Assembly (NCBI GenBank): GCA_023136155.1
Contig: JAGLRT010000017.1
Coordinates: forward strand, 1-18,346
Source: Methanosarcinales archaeon
GTDB taxonomy: Archaea > Halobacteriota > Methanosarcinia > Methanosarcinales > Methanocomedenaceae
Direction of reading: 5' to 3'
DNA: 18,346 nt
Part shown: one piece after another, positions 1 through 8,349 of the stretch
Numbering within the stretch: the stretch's first letter is position 1
How the letters are laid out: every line of letters begins with the position of its first letter
Program-made: the position numbers and the translations under genes
Notes under the pieces: model-generated
The model's input: only the letters and a program-made list of their open reading frames with translations
What the model was told of the DNA's origin: nothing
The model's database searches: none

Positions 1-1964
1 AGGTTGTTCATGGACCTAAGCGTGTTCGGGTGCTCGGAACTCAGTATTCTACGCGATATTTCCAGCACCTGCTCCTGTATTTTTCTTGCTCCTTCCAGGT
101 CACCCTGAGCCCCGAGTGTTAAAGCAAGGTTATTCATGGACGTAAGCGTGGACGGGTGCTCGGCCCCAAGAATAGTCCTTTGCAGTTTACACTGACGTCT
201 AAACAAGTTTTCTGCAGAGGCATAAACACCACGGACATAGTCAAATCTTGCCAACTGGCCCATAAGGCCAGCCGCCTGAATATCATCACTCCTGCTTACC
301 AGTTCCCTGGCATGGGTCACAGTCAGCCTGAGTTCACCATGGACATGGGGGTCATCAGCTTTGGACAGCTCGTTTGTAAGCATCTTTATGGCCGCAGTTT
401 CCAACTGGTCCGTACGTTCAGGCCGGGTGTCATGAAACCGCATGGTCCGGGATATGAGGGTATGGACAGACCTGGCGTTAGGTTCATCGTCAACCCGTTC
501 TGCGAGGGACAGATTCTCTGTCTGGTCAAGACCCAGTATTGCACGACGACGTCCTTCAACTTCATCAAGACTGTCCACTTCAGAGAATACCGATAAAATG
601 AGAGAAGCAGGTATGGGGGCCACTGCAAGCACCGAAGCCAGCCGCAGGAGATCCCGCCCTTCAGGTCCCAGGCGCTCAATGCTGCGAATGAGAGTACTGG
701 CAATGCTCTTTTGATGGTCATTGGGGAGAACTCCTTTGAGTTCGGCTGCCAGTTCCAGTTCATCCCGGGTGGGGCTGGCAAGCTCTTCCCTGAACTCAGC
801 AAAGGATTGAATCCCCTCCGACGCATGGAGAGCTGCTCCAGTCACGTCAAGGGCAAGGGCATGGAATCCCAGATCTTTAATAAGCTGGCGTGCAGCATCT
901 TCTTCCTCTTCTCCTGCTGGTTTTCGCCATGATGTGAGAAGCTCCCATGCCTCATCAGGTGCTAAGACATCCAGAGGTATCAAATTACCCAGAAAATTAT
1001 ATTCTTTGGTACGGGTCGTGATGAGTGTCTTTCCCAGAGGATGGGGGGCAAGCCATCGCTCCAGAGTTTCCACATTCATATCTGAAGGTACATCATCTAC
1101 AACCCAGAGGAAAGGACCATTGTTTCCAAGTTCCCGTGCCAGTTGTGATTCAATCTCTTCAGGACTTCTGTCATTGACCGGTATGCCGTAAGCCGCTGCA
1201 ATATCCCGGACCTGCCGGATGCGTTCAGCCTCCCGCTCATCCGGTCCCATAGCAGTTTTCACATCGTCATTCCCAAAGGCCCTGAGCCAGAACACCCCGC
1301 CAGGAAAAGCAGCTGCATAACGAAGGGCATACTCCTCTGCCAGCAGGGATTTACCCACACCTCCTATACCGTGGATCTGGACAGTCGTGTTTGTGGCCCC
1401 TGTGATGACGGGGACCTCAGCACTGTGGAGGAATGAATGGATGCGCCACATATCAGGGAGCCTGCCAACGAACCTGTTTGATCCGGTTCCTTTCTTGCCG
1501 AACCATCGTGGCTGGATAAGGGTCCTGATCTCACCGATGGTGCCTTTGATTGCAGACACCTGGGTCGCCACACTGGCGGCAAGATTGTCAATGCCCTGCT
1601 GGTCAACAGGTGCTTTCTGGAAAAGTTCATCCCTCAGTTCTACCGGATGTATATGCTCGGCATTTTCTACGGGATTGATGATAAGAACTCTCTGCCGCGG
1701 GTCACCTTCACGCTGTGCTGCAAGAAAGGCGGCAGTTAACTCCCACTGGCAGGCACGGGAATGTGCATAGTTAAGGGAATTGTATGCCAGCAGTACTTTG
1801 GAATGAGCGACCCCATCAATTATGGATTTGGTAATGCTGGCATAATCCTGGATCTTGCTATGGTCTATCCAGACGCTCAGTCCTTTAGCTTGCAGTGCCT
1901 TAAGGATCAGGTTTACTTCTTTTTCATCCTTGCGGGGATAACTGAAAAAAATATCGTACTCCAT
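1..1964 (-). CDS. TIR - NB-ARC - TPR protein (archaeal NLR-like STAND ATPase), 3' end beyond window
   Basis: The reading frame starts at ATG 1962-1964 and stays open to the left edge (654 codons), so the C-terminus is missing. GAGG on the minus strand (1971-1974) lies 6 nt upstream of the ATG. Residues 1 to about 130 are a TIR domain: YDIFFSYPRKD at the start, GLSVWID, then ACQWELTAAF with Glu75 at the position of the catalytic glutamate of NAD-cleaving TIRs. An NB-ARC module follows: P-loop GIGGVGKS (199-206), Walker B LWVVDDV (286-292), the RNBS-B-like KTLITTR, and a GLPL-like FHALALDV near 370. From about residue 555 there are TPRs of the 42-residue kinesin-light-chain type (EHPxTLxSMNNLA); the repeat is visible as a 126-bp period in the DNA. 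By family knowledge such proteins are sensors whose repeats detect a trigger, with the TIR as effector. It lies 160 bp downstream of, and in the same direction as, the AAA-RyR gene. NADase activity and an immune role are inferred. Confidence 0.92.
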   Translation of the reverse strand, partial: MEYDIFFSYPRKDEKEVNLILKALQAKGLSVWIDHSKIQDYASITKSIIDGVAHSKVLLAYNSLNYAHSRACQWELTAAFLAAQREGDPRQRVLIINPVENAEHIHPVELRDELFQKAPVDQQGIDNLAASVATQVSAIKGTIGEIRTLIQPRWFGKKGTGSNRFVGRLPDMWRIHSFLHSAEVPVITGATNTTVQIHGIGGVGKSLLAEEYALRYAAAFPGGVFWLRAFGNDDVKTAMGPDEREAERIRQVRDIAAAYGIPVNDRSPEEIESQLARELGNNGPFLWVVDDVPSDMNVETLERWLAPHPLGKTLITTRTKEYNFLGNLIPLDVLAPDEAWELLTSWRKPAGEEEEDAARQLIKDLGFHALALDVTGAALHASEGIQSFAEFREELASPTRDELELAAELKGVLPNDHQKSIASTLIRSIERLGPEGRDLLRLASVLAVAPIPASLILSVFSEVDSLDEVEGRRRAILGLDQTENLSLAERVDDEPNARSVHTLISRTMRFHDTRPERTDQLETAAIKMLTNELSKADDPHVHGELRLTVTHARELVSRSDDIQAAGLMGQLARFDYVRGVYASAENLFRRQCKLQRTILGAEHPSTLTSMNNLALTLGAQGDLEGARKIQEQVLEISRRILSSEHPNTLRSMNN

Positions 1965-2069
1965 ATCAATCCTCTATTTGGAACTAAAATATGTGTGGGA
2001 TATTGTGTATCTATCCTCACACCTCACACTCATGATTTTTGTTTACTTAGATGTGCAGTTTTGGAATTT

Positions 2070-2121
2070 ATTCATCAAATTATAACAATTATAATTATTA
2101 TAATAATTATATCAGATGAAT
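2070..2121. repeat. 22-bp perfect AT palindrome nested in a larger inverted repeat
   Basis: Positions 2090-2111 form a perfect 22-bp palindrome of A and T only, centred between 2100 and 2101. It is nested inside a second pair of arms, ATTCATC (2070-2076) and GATGAAT (2115-2121). It lies just past the stop of the AAA-RyR gene (2125) and about 130 bp upstream of the TIR gene, both on the minus strand. It could be a transcription terminator hairpin for the first gene, or an operator acting on the second. The sequence alone does not decide. Confidence 0.6.
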
Positions 2122-2124
2122 GGC

Positions 2125-5100
2125 TCAGTCATTTTTCTCTGAATTCGGTTTATAGATTTCGTACCCGACCTCTTTGAGCATTTCCGGAATAAGGCTGACA
2201 GGATAACGGTCATTATCCTGAATATCAGGTGACAGTTTATCCCACTGAACAATATAGGGGGTGTTTTTCTCATCATAATTTTTTTCACCTTCACTGTAAA
2301 CCCATCCCTGCATAATCTTTTGCAATACCCAGCGATCATGCTCTTTTTTTGCTATTATTTCAATTTGTTCTTTACTCAGAGTTACCTCATTTTTGTCTTC
2401 ACCTTGTTGAAGACGCCTGATCTTGTAGCCAATCAAGTTTAACTTTTCAGGGATCATACTCACGTTGTCAATGTTTGTATCTTTAAGGTCTTGTGGCAAC
2501 TTCTTGAACTCAACTAACGCTTTGTTCTTTTCAGGGGTATCTCCTTTTCCCTTTCTTTCCTCTATATATTTTTCATGAAGACGTTGGGCAAGACGTTCAA
2601 TCAAGTATGGATCATTGATTTTTTCAATCTCCTTCAAACGGTACGTCTCGTATCCGATTTCCTGAAGAATTACAGGAATCGCATAGACCGATTCCCACCA
2701 ACCGTCCTTTATATTGTCATAACGTTCATCAAGGGGAAACAAATGTTTAATAATGTCATCGTTACTGCTATCAAATTTTTTAACCTCATCAGCAGTAATA
2801 AGTGGTACATTAGGAATCGTACCTGCGATCTTCCGGATACCGTGATTGATAGCCCAAAGTTTATTTGGAATATCCTCAACAGCACTTTTGAAATCTTCGA
2901 AAGAAACACCAGTCACCGATTCTTCCTTACCCTTTCTTAGACTCGTGTATTTCTCACACATTACTCTCGCCAGACATTCGACGATACAATCTTCCCTCTT
3001 ACGATAGGATACCTCTTCAGGATTAAACTGGTCATTCAGTAAAAGCATAGAATGATATCGCTCCTTTTCTGTCAGGAACAGGAATTCATCAGCATCCACA
3101 TGCATATTAAGTTGCTTTTTTACCGGAAGAGCTGAAAGATCAAACCTATTTTTACCTGCCAGACGACTCATTTCTACAAGGGCTTTCATGGAACGGGTCC
3201 AATGATTGTATTTAGTCACATTCAGCATTGCCCGCAGGACACCGTCATCGATACTAAGCTCCTTTTTTGAGTTAAAAAGACCAGAAGCCGTATGATCATT
3301 CTCCAACGACACTCGCAGCACCTGTGCTCTTCGTATGATGAATGCATCATCATAGTCATCTTTTTTGGGCTGGCGGTTGGGCCCCATAACATTGATAAAA
3401 CCACGCAGTCTGCTAATAAAGTCGGGACCTTTTGCATCTCTGAACGCCTTTTCTGCCTTTTCTGCTTCGTCTCTGTCGTCCATTTCTGTATTATTACTAT
3501 CTTCTTTTTTTCCTTCTTTCGAATTCTGTTTGATGCAATCTGTATTTGCATTTTTCTCTGCAGATGAAGAATAACCTGCAAATGAATCATTGTTATGAAG
3601 ATTGTTTTCAAAATTTTCAAACGTATATCTTGTTCCACCGGCAAATACGAAGATCGCATTTCCGATAGGATGTATCGCTTCTCCCTCTTTGAACTCACCA
3701 TCCTGCATAGGTGCCAGGAAGTATTTCAACCACCCAAGAGGCTGGCCCTCGCAGGCCGAATCGAATTCATCGAAAAATACAAAAGGTACCTTGCCTGACA
3801 GTACGACATCCCGTACTTTGTGAAATGCATTTACTAAATCCTGATAGTCACTAAACTGGGAGAGATTAAATAGCATACTTTCAAATTGAACTTCATCAGG
3901 ATCAATACTTTTGAGTACCTGTTCAACACCAAATGATTTGCCAGAGCCAGGAGGACCAAAAACCGCAAAGCATAGAGGATTTTTAGGTTTTTTGTTCGAA
4001 CGGAACTCCATTATTAACTCTTTGATAGCGCTGTAACTTTCAATCTCAGCGCGGTCAATGGCTTTAAGATCGCCAAATTTGCAGATAGGCACACTTTCCA
4101 ACCCTTTTGACGTCCCGTTTAAAACAATTTCCCTTGCTACATGCTGGCGAATGTTGTGCGTTTTCTGATCAAGTATTCGCCAGAAGCAGGGATCGGCATC
4201 TTTATGTTTAGGAGTGGGCAGTTCTATGGAACTGTAGACATAGTTAAATTTGTCACTTTCACTCAAAATCTCATTTAATGTCGGGTATTTAATTCCATTA
4301 TCATTTTTGTATCCTGTTTCAATAAGAGCACGTGAATTAGCAAGTCCTTGCCTGATTCCTGTAGTAAGTCCAAAAAGCCCTTTTTTTGTCAATTGCTTGA
4401 CCAGCGTTGCAGTAAAGATCGACATGAGCCCCATCATAGTACCTTCGACATTTGCTGCGAAATTGCCTTCAAGTAAGGATGGATCAAATACAATAATGGC
4501 ATCGTTGACATCATTCGTCCTGCGATAAAGGATAGCCCCGTCAGTATCAAACAAAACCACAAGGTACGGGCATTTCTTTAATGAATTTAGTGCATCTGAC
4601 CTTTGGAGTTCAAACACGAGGTCTTTAGCAGTACGCTCCCATGATAGGGATTTGCTGATGTGGATTCCTTCTGTTCTTCGAAGATCATTGGCATTTATAA
4701 CTACAATTAGATTTTCCGGGTTTTCTTTCATCACCTTTTTCCATAGGCTACCCTCAAAGAGGGGGAGACTCATCTTGTATACGATGATTGAGTCGCCAAT
4801 TGAATCTAAGGCTCGTGGCCATGCCCCGGACATCTCGCGAAATCCATTTCCTGCATCATCAAGTACAAAGATATCGGCTTCAACATCATTTGATTTTGGC
4901 AACCATAATGGTAATTTTCTTTCGGGCGGCCCAATGTACCCAATGAATTTCTTTATACGTAAAACTTCAACTTCTTTATCTCCCTTGACTTTAAAATTAT
5001 CCAGTACCACATTGGAGTGAATCACATTATCAGGGGAAATATCGCGTAGCTGTTCCTTTTTTTTTCCTTTTTCTTCTTTTAATAAATCAGGACCATACAC

Positions 5101-5298
5101 AACGTTTGGTATGTTTTCTTCATCAAGGGACTGTTTAATAAACTTGCTCAACAATGCTGCCCCACCAATATGTGCATCTGAATGTGATGCATGGTGTAAA
5201 CGCCAGTTTTCTCCTTTATCAAGGGGTTTTACAGGGTACATAAACCAATCAATAGTTACATCTCCGGCAACCATTATCGAATGTTTTCTATCAATCAT
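2125..5298 (-). CDS. PfkB-like / AAA+ ATPase / tandem RyR-repeat protein
   Basis: 1057 aa; AGAGG lies about 7 nt upstream of the ATG. Residues 1-330 resemble a PfkB/HldE-type sugar kinase fold: AGDVTIDWF at 11-19, IGGAALL at 44-50, ADIFVLDDAGNG at 141-152. The usual GAGD catalytic motif is not visible; the equivalent stretch reads EGTMMG (285-290), so this part may be a pseudokinase or ligand sensor. Residues 440-640 are an AAA+ module: Walker A GPPGSGKS (448-455), Walker B VFFDEFD (507-513), sensor-1 region FVFAGGT (550-556), and a probable arginine finger in FISRLRG (627-633). The linker at 560-620 is charged and low in complexity. The C-terminal third carries RyR repeats. The last (about 974-1050) is clear, with EHDRW, GWVYSEG, VQWDKLSPD, SLIPEMLKEVGYEIY. 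A second at 897-963 and a degenerate one at 771-825 share LAxxxxEKY and IPxKLxxIxxxI. No membrane segments are seen. RyR repeats in prokaryotes have been linked by comparative genomics to nucleotide-based conflict systems. The function here is inferred. Confidence 0.85.
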   Translation of the reverse strand: MIDRKHSIMVAGDVTIDWFMYPVKPLDKGENWRLHHASHSDAHIGGAALLSKFIKQSLDEENIPNVVYGPDLLKEEKGKKKEQLRDISPDNVIHSNVVLDNFKVKGDKEVEVLRIKKFIGYIGPPERKLPLWLPKSNDVEADIFVLDDAGNGFREMSGAWPRALDSIGDSIIVYKMSLPLFEGSLWKKVMKENPENLIVVINANDLRRTEGIHISKSLSWERTAKDLVFELQRSDALNSLKKCPYLVVLFDTDGAILYRRTNDVNDAIIVFDPSLLEGNFAANVEGTMMGLMSIFTATLVKQLTKKGLFGLTTGIRQGLANSRALIETGYKNDNGIKYPTLNEILSESDKFNYVYSSIELPTPKHKDADPCFWRILDQKTHNIRQHVAREIVLNGTSKGLESVPICKFGDLKAIDRAEIESYSAIKELIMEFRSNKKPKNPLCFAVFGPPGSGKSFGVEQVLKSIDPDEVQFESMLFNLSQFSDYQDLVNAFHKVRDVVLSGKVPFVFFDEFDSACEGQPLGWLKYFLAPMQDGEFKEGEAIHPIGNAIFVFAGGTRYTFENFENNLHNNDSFAGYSSSAEKNANTDCIKQNSKEGKKEDSNNTEMDDRDEAEKAEKAFRDAKGPDFISRLRGFINVMGPNRQPKKDDYDDAFIIRRAQVLRVSLENDHTASGLFNSKKELSIDDGVLRAMLNVTKYNHWTRSMKALVEMSRLAGKNRFDLSALPVKKQLNMHVDADEFLFLTEKERYHSMLLLNDQFNPEEVSYRKREDCIVECLARVMCEKYTSLRKGKEESVTGVSFEDFKSAVEDIPNKLWAINHGIRKIAGTIPNVPLITADEVKKFDSSNDDIIKHLFPLDERYDNIKDGWWESVYAIPVILQEIGYETYRLKEIEKINDPYLIERLAQRLHEKYIEERKGKGDTPEKNKALVEFKKLPQDLKDTNIDNVSMIPEKLNLIGYKIRRLQQGEDKNEVTLSKEQIEIIAKKEHDRWVLQKIMQGWVYSEGEKNYDEKNTPYIVQWDKLSPDIQDNDRYPVSLIPEMLKEVGYEIYKPNSEKND

Positions 5299-5710
5299 CT
5301 TCGTCCTCTCTTCTGATTTGTACTGCTTTTGTGCCTTTGATTGTAATTGTTAATGAATAAATAAGTTTATGTTATAACTTTATTTTATCAGATTTACACC
5401 GCCATACTATGAAATCTGTCAGGAAATACTGCATTTTGAATGTATTTTTAGTAGGATTGACTGTAGCGTAGTGTATTTGTGATGAAAAAAAGCGTTACAG
5501 CAACTTGCTGAAAACTGACGTGGGGCGGCCCCTGTCAAACTAAGAAATAGGATGTTTCAAAGTCAATAAACTCAGATAATAATCCGTGAGTTGGAGTGCA
5601 CACAAAAACCTCCTACAATAAAACAAAAGGATTTTAATATATTGGGATGGTCAATTTTAGGTGGGATTTTTCAACTGTAGAAATCATGATCGTTGATTTA
5701 TTTTCATTGG

Positions 5711-5752
5711 AATATAATCAATCGAAATTATGAATTTTCGTTTGATTATAAT
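5711..5752. repeat. Imperfect 18-bp inverted repeat with 6-nt loop
   Basis: The arms at 5711-5728 and 5735-5752 match at 15 of 18 positions, with the core TAATCAAwCGAAA facing its complement across TATGAA. It lies about 70-115 bp upstream of the TATA box serving the micro-ORF at 5870. It could be an operator or a terminator-like hairpin. It lacks a clear T-run on either side, which favours a binding site slightly. Confidence 0.45.
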
Positions 5753-5825
5753 CAGTATAAAATGATAATTAGGTGGATGTCATCAAATAAAATGAGTGAT
5801 TATGGAAGTATTTTTTACTACCACC

Positions 5826-5833
5826 TTTATATA
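5826..5833 (+). promoter_or_regulatory. TATA box of the micro-ORF at 5870
   Basis: TTTATATA is a near-consensus archaeal TATA box. It would place transcription start near 5855, followed by a Shine-Dalgarno-like AGGTG (5858-5862) 7 nt before the ATG at 5870. A similar TTATATAC (5987-5994) precedes the full-length paralogue at 6063. Confidence 0.55.
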
Positions 5834-5869
5834 CTCATGAATAAGATAAACTAACCAAGGTGTAATTAA

Positions 5870-5929
5870 ATGGCAAGTCCAGTATTGGCAGCAATTGATG
5901 CATATTACCTTGCATCGAAATCGAACTAA
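5870..5929 (+). pseudogene. Internally deleted copy of the TM2-like small membrane protein gene (19 codons)
   Basis: The frame encodes MASPVLAAIDAYYLASKSN. Its first nine codons align with the first nine of the gene at 6063 (MTSQLLAVI; 21 of 27 nt identical), and its last part AIDAYYLAS aligns with the end of that gene (AAIDAYLLAS). The middle, including the PGLGQIYTG loop and both hydrophobic segments, is absent. Both ends of the missing part carry a similar TTRGCAGYRAT sequence, which would let a deletion remove about 44 codons in frame. It keeps a TATA box, AGGTG and a clean stop, so a 19-aa peptide could still be made. I favour a deletion relic; a functional micropeptide is the alternative. 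Confidence 0.6.
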
Positions 5930-6062
5930 CAGGAAAATATTATTATCCCTACTATTTCTCAAAGTGCTTAATCTTTGCATAAAGGATTATATACTTGATA
6001 AATATTTGAAAAATTAACTTCCATGCATTCAGAAATGTGATAAAACACTAAGATTCAGCAAT

Positions 6063-6254
6063 ATGACAAGTCAACTATTAGCAGTGATTATTTCAATTTT
6101 AATACCAGGTCTGGGACAAATCTATACAGGCCACATGCTAAGAGGTATTAAAATATGTATTTTGGCAGTGATCATCAACGGGCTGTCGGGGAGCTCGATA
6201 ATGTCCATATTGGCAGCGATAGATGCCTATCTATTGGCTTCAAATAATGACTAA
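6063..6254 (+). CDS. TM2-like small integral membrane protein, 63 aa
   Basis: A short hydrophobic protein with two membrane-spanning stretches (about 4-16 and 29-51) around a PGLGQIYTGH loop (15-24). That loop is the signature of TM2/DUF5683-like small membrane proteins, which commonly read PGLGQxYxG...KG followed by a DAY motif near the end; here AIDAYLLAS is at 52-60. The cellular role of such proteins is unknown. There is a TATA box at 5987-5994 and no strong ribosome binding site before the ATG. It is convergent with the aconitase gene, with 35 bp between them. Its truncated paralogue lies 130 bp upstream. Confidence 0.75.
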   Translation: MTSQLLAVIISILIPGLGQIYTGHMLRGIKICILAVIINGLSGSSIMSILAAIDAYLLASNND

Positions 6255-6289
6255 TCTGTCAATCTATAATATTATCTTGCCCAAATATT

Positions 6290-8215
6290 TCAGCTGTGCT
6301 TAAGTTTTGTATAATTCAACAGCCCGCCAGCCAGTATTATATCCCGCTGCCTGTCTGAAATATCCAGGGTGCACTCAAAGGTATCCAACCCCACTTGCAC
6401 AGGTATGCTGTTGGCACCTTCTTTTATCAGTTCCCTGACGCCGCTAAACTTAATGGTATCTCCCTGCTCCACTGCATCATAACCAGCAGAGTCGGCAAAT
6501 TCCAGTGGCAGTATACCGAAGTTCACAAGATTGGCCTTATGAATCCTGGCAAACGATTTGGTAATGACAGCCTTCACACCAAGGTACATGGGTGCCAGTG
6601 CCGCATGTTCCCGGCTGGAACCCTGGCCGTAATTCTCACCACCTACTATAAATCCACCTTGATTCTCCTTGGCCCGGGCCGGAAAATCAGGGTCTATCTG
6701 GGAAAACACAAACTCGCTGATGGCAGGAATATTACTGCGAAGGGGCAGTATCTTCGGGCCTGCCGGCATGATACCATCCGTACTGATGCCATCCCCCAAC
6801 TTGATCAATACCTTCCCTTCAAGGTCGAAAGACAGCGGTTCTGCTTTTGGCAGGGTTTTGATATTCGGACCCAGTATCACCTCAACTGAGCCGGGTTCAT
6901 TTGAAGGACTGATCACCATAGAATCATCAGCCACAAAAGTATCGGGCCATACAACCTCAGGGTAGTCACCAAGTTTCCTTGGATCAGTTATTTTCCCTGT
7001 CAGGGCTGCAGCCACACAGATCTCAGGGCTGGCCAGGTAAACACTGTCATCCATGGTACCAGAGCGCCCGGCCCAGTTCCTGTTAAAGGATCTGATGGAG
7101 ACAGAATTCGATGGTGGAGATGAGCCCAACCCGATGCAGCCGTCACAAGTGGTCTCCATGATACGCGCACCCGCAGACACCATATCAGCCAGTGCACCGT
7201 TGCGAATTATGGTCTCAAGCACCTGCCTGGAACCTGGTGTGATATGGAAACTCAGGTCAGGATTTACCTTCTTGCCTTTCAAGGCTTCAGCCACTGTCAT
7301 CAAGTCCTTGTAACTTGAATTTGTGCATGAACCAATTATGACCTGCTCTACAGGTGTGCCTTCTACTTCTGACACTTTTACTACCGCATCAGGAGAGCCG
7401 GGCTTTGCAAGCATGGGTTCCAGTTCGGTGAGGTTTATCTCAATATGCCCGTCATATTCTGCATCCACATCTGCTGTCAAAGACTTCCAATCATCCGGCC
7501 TGCCCTGCATTTCAAAGAAATGTCTGGTAATATCATCGGATGGGAAAAGTGAAGAAGTAGCTCCCAGTTCAGCTCCCATATTGGTGATGGTGGCCCGCTC
7601 AGGTACAGATAAAGTGTCAATCCCTGGCCCGTAGTATTCAAAGACCTTGCCCACGCCCCCCTTTACAGTAAGGCGACGCAGTATCTCCAGTATGACATCT
7701 TTGGCACTAACCCAGGGTTTGAGCTTGCCGGTAAGTTTTACACCAACCACTTCTGGCATTTTCACATAAAAAGGTGAGCCGCCCATGACCACTGCCACGT
7801 CCAGGCCGCCCACTCCGATAGCCAGCATGCCTGCACCGCCCCCGGTTGGGGTATGGCTGTCCGAGCCTATCATGGTATTTCCTGGTTTTGAGAACCGCTC
7901 AAGATTCACCTGGTGGCAGATACCGTTGCCCGGTTTAGAGTACTGGATTCCGTACTTATAGGCAAAGGTCTGCAGGAAGCGATGGTCATCAGCATTCTCA
8001 AATCCGGCCTGTAGCATGTTGTGGTCCACATAACTGACTGCCAACGGCACTTTGACCCTGGGTATATCCAGTGCCTCGAATTGGAGGTATGCCATGGTGC
8101 CGGTAGCATCCTGGGTCAGGGTCTGGTCTATCTTTATTGCTATCTCTTCTCCGGCTACCATTTCACCTTCGACGAGATGGGATGAAATTATCTTTTGTGT
8201 AATATTCATGCTCAT
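6290..8215 (-). CDS. Aconitate hydratase (Aquifex-type, fused large and small domains)
   Basis: Interconverts citrate and isocitrate via cis-aconitate in the cytoplasm; in methanogens this usually feeds 2-oxoglutarate and glutamate synthesis through a partial TCA route. The 4Fe-4S ligands are the cysteines in IIGSCTNSS (C297) and TTCDGCIGLG (C357, C360). Other family blocks are SDSHTPTGGG, NRNWAGRSG and, in the C-terminal swivelling domain, GGENYGQGSSREHAA with KSFARIHKANLVNFG. About 641 aa fits the short archaeal/Aquifex type rather than the roughly 900-aa AcnA. The frame opens at a GTG at 8224, but that GTG is part of the Shine-Dalgarno sequence AGGTGA; ATG 8213-8215, 5 nt beyond it, is the better start. 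A TATATAC stretch near 8250 could be its promoter. A homoaconitase or isopropylmalate isomerase role is less likely. Confidence 0.9.
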   Translation of the reverse strand: MSMNITQKIISSHLVEGEMVAGEEIAIKIDQTLTQDATGTMAYLQFEALDIPRVKVPLAVSYVDHNMLQAGFENADDHRFLQTFAYKYGIQYSKPGNGICHQVNLERFSKPGNTMIGSDSHTPTGGGAGMLAIGVGGLDVAVVMGGSPFYVKMPEVVGVKLTGKLKPWVSAKDVILEILRRLTVKGGVGKVFEYYGPGIDTLSVPERATITNMGAELGATSSLFPSDDITRHFFEMQGRPDDWKSLTADVDAEYDGHIEINLTELEPMLAKPGSPDAVVKVSEVEGTPVEQVIIGSCTNSSYKDLMTVAEALKGKKVNPDLSFHITPGSRQVLETIIRNGALADMVSAGARIMETTCDGCIGLGSSPPSNSVSIRSFNRNWAGRSGTMDDSVYLASPEICVAAALTGKITDPRKLGDYPEVVWPDTFVADDSMVISPSNEPGSVEVILGPNIKTLPKAEPLSFDLEGKVLIKLGDGISTDGIMPAGPKILPLRSNIPAISEFVFSQIDPDFPARAKENQGGFIVGGENYGQGSSREHAALAPMYLGVKAVITKSFARIHKANLVNFGILPLEFADSAGYDAVEQGDTIKFSGVRELIKEGANSIPVQVGLDTFECTLDISDRQRDIILAGGLLNYTKLKHS

Positions 8216-8349
8216 TGGATTCACCTGTAATTAAAAAAAATCCGGATATCGTATATACCTTTATTTTTTGTGGTCTTCTGGCTGCATATTCATTCTTTTA
8301 CCTAAATAAGTATTTACTTCATTTTATTGGACAAATCCGTCATATTTCT

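Larger units (their letters stand above)
5299..5869. other. 571-bp AT-rich spacer
   Basis: This spacer separates the minus-strand AAA-RyR gene from the plus-strand small-membrane-protein region. It contains the promoter of the AAA-RyR gene (A/T-rich, about 5340-5390), a short GC palindrome GGGGC-G-GCCCC near 5520-5535 that stands out from its surroundings, the inverted repeat at 5711-5752 (listed separately) and the promoter of the micro-ORF. I see no convincing gene. A 9-codon ATG frame at 5482 is too short to support. Confidence 0.5.

Noticed and set aside
1..163. 126-bp direct repeats that could suggest a CRISPR or satellite array
   Set aside because: They are in frame with the minus-strand TIR-NB-ARC protein and encode 42-residue TPR units.
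5520..5535. GGGGC-G-GCCCC as a terminator
   Set aside because: The arms are separated by one base, so a hairpin cannot form well, and no gene ends there.
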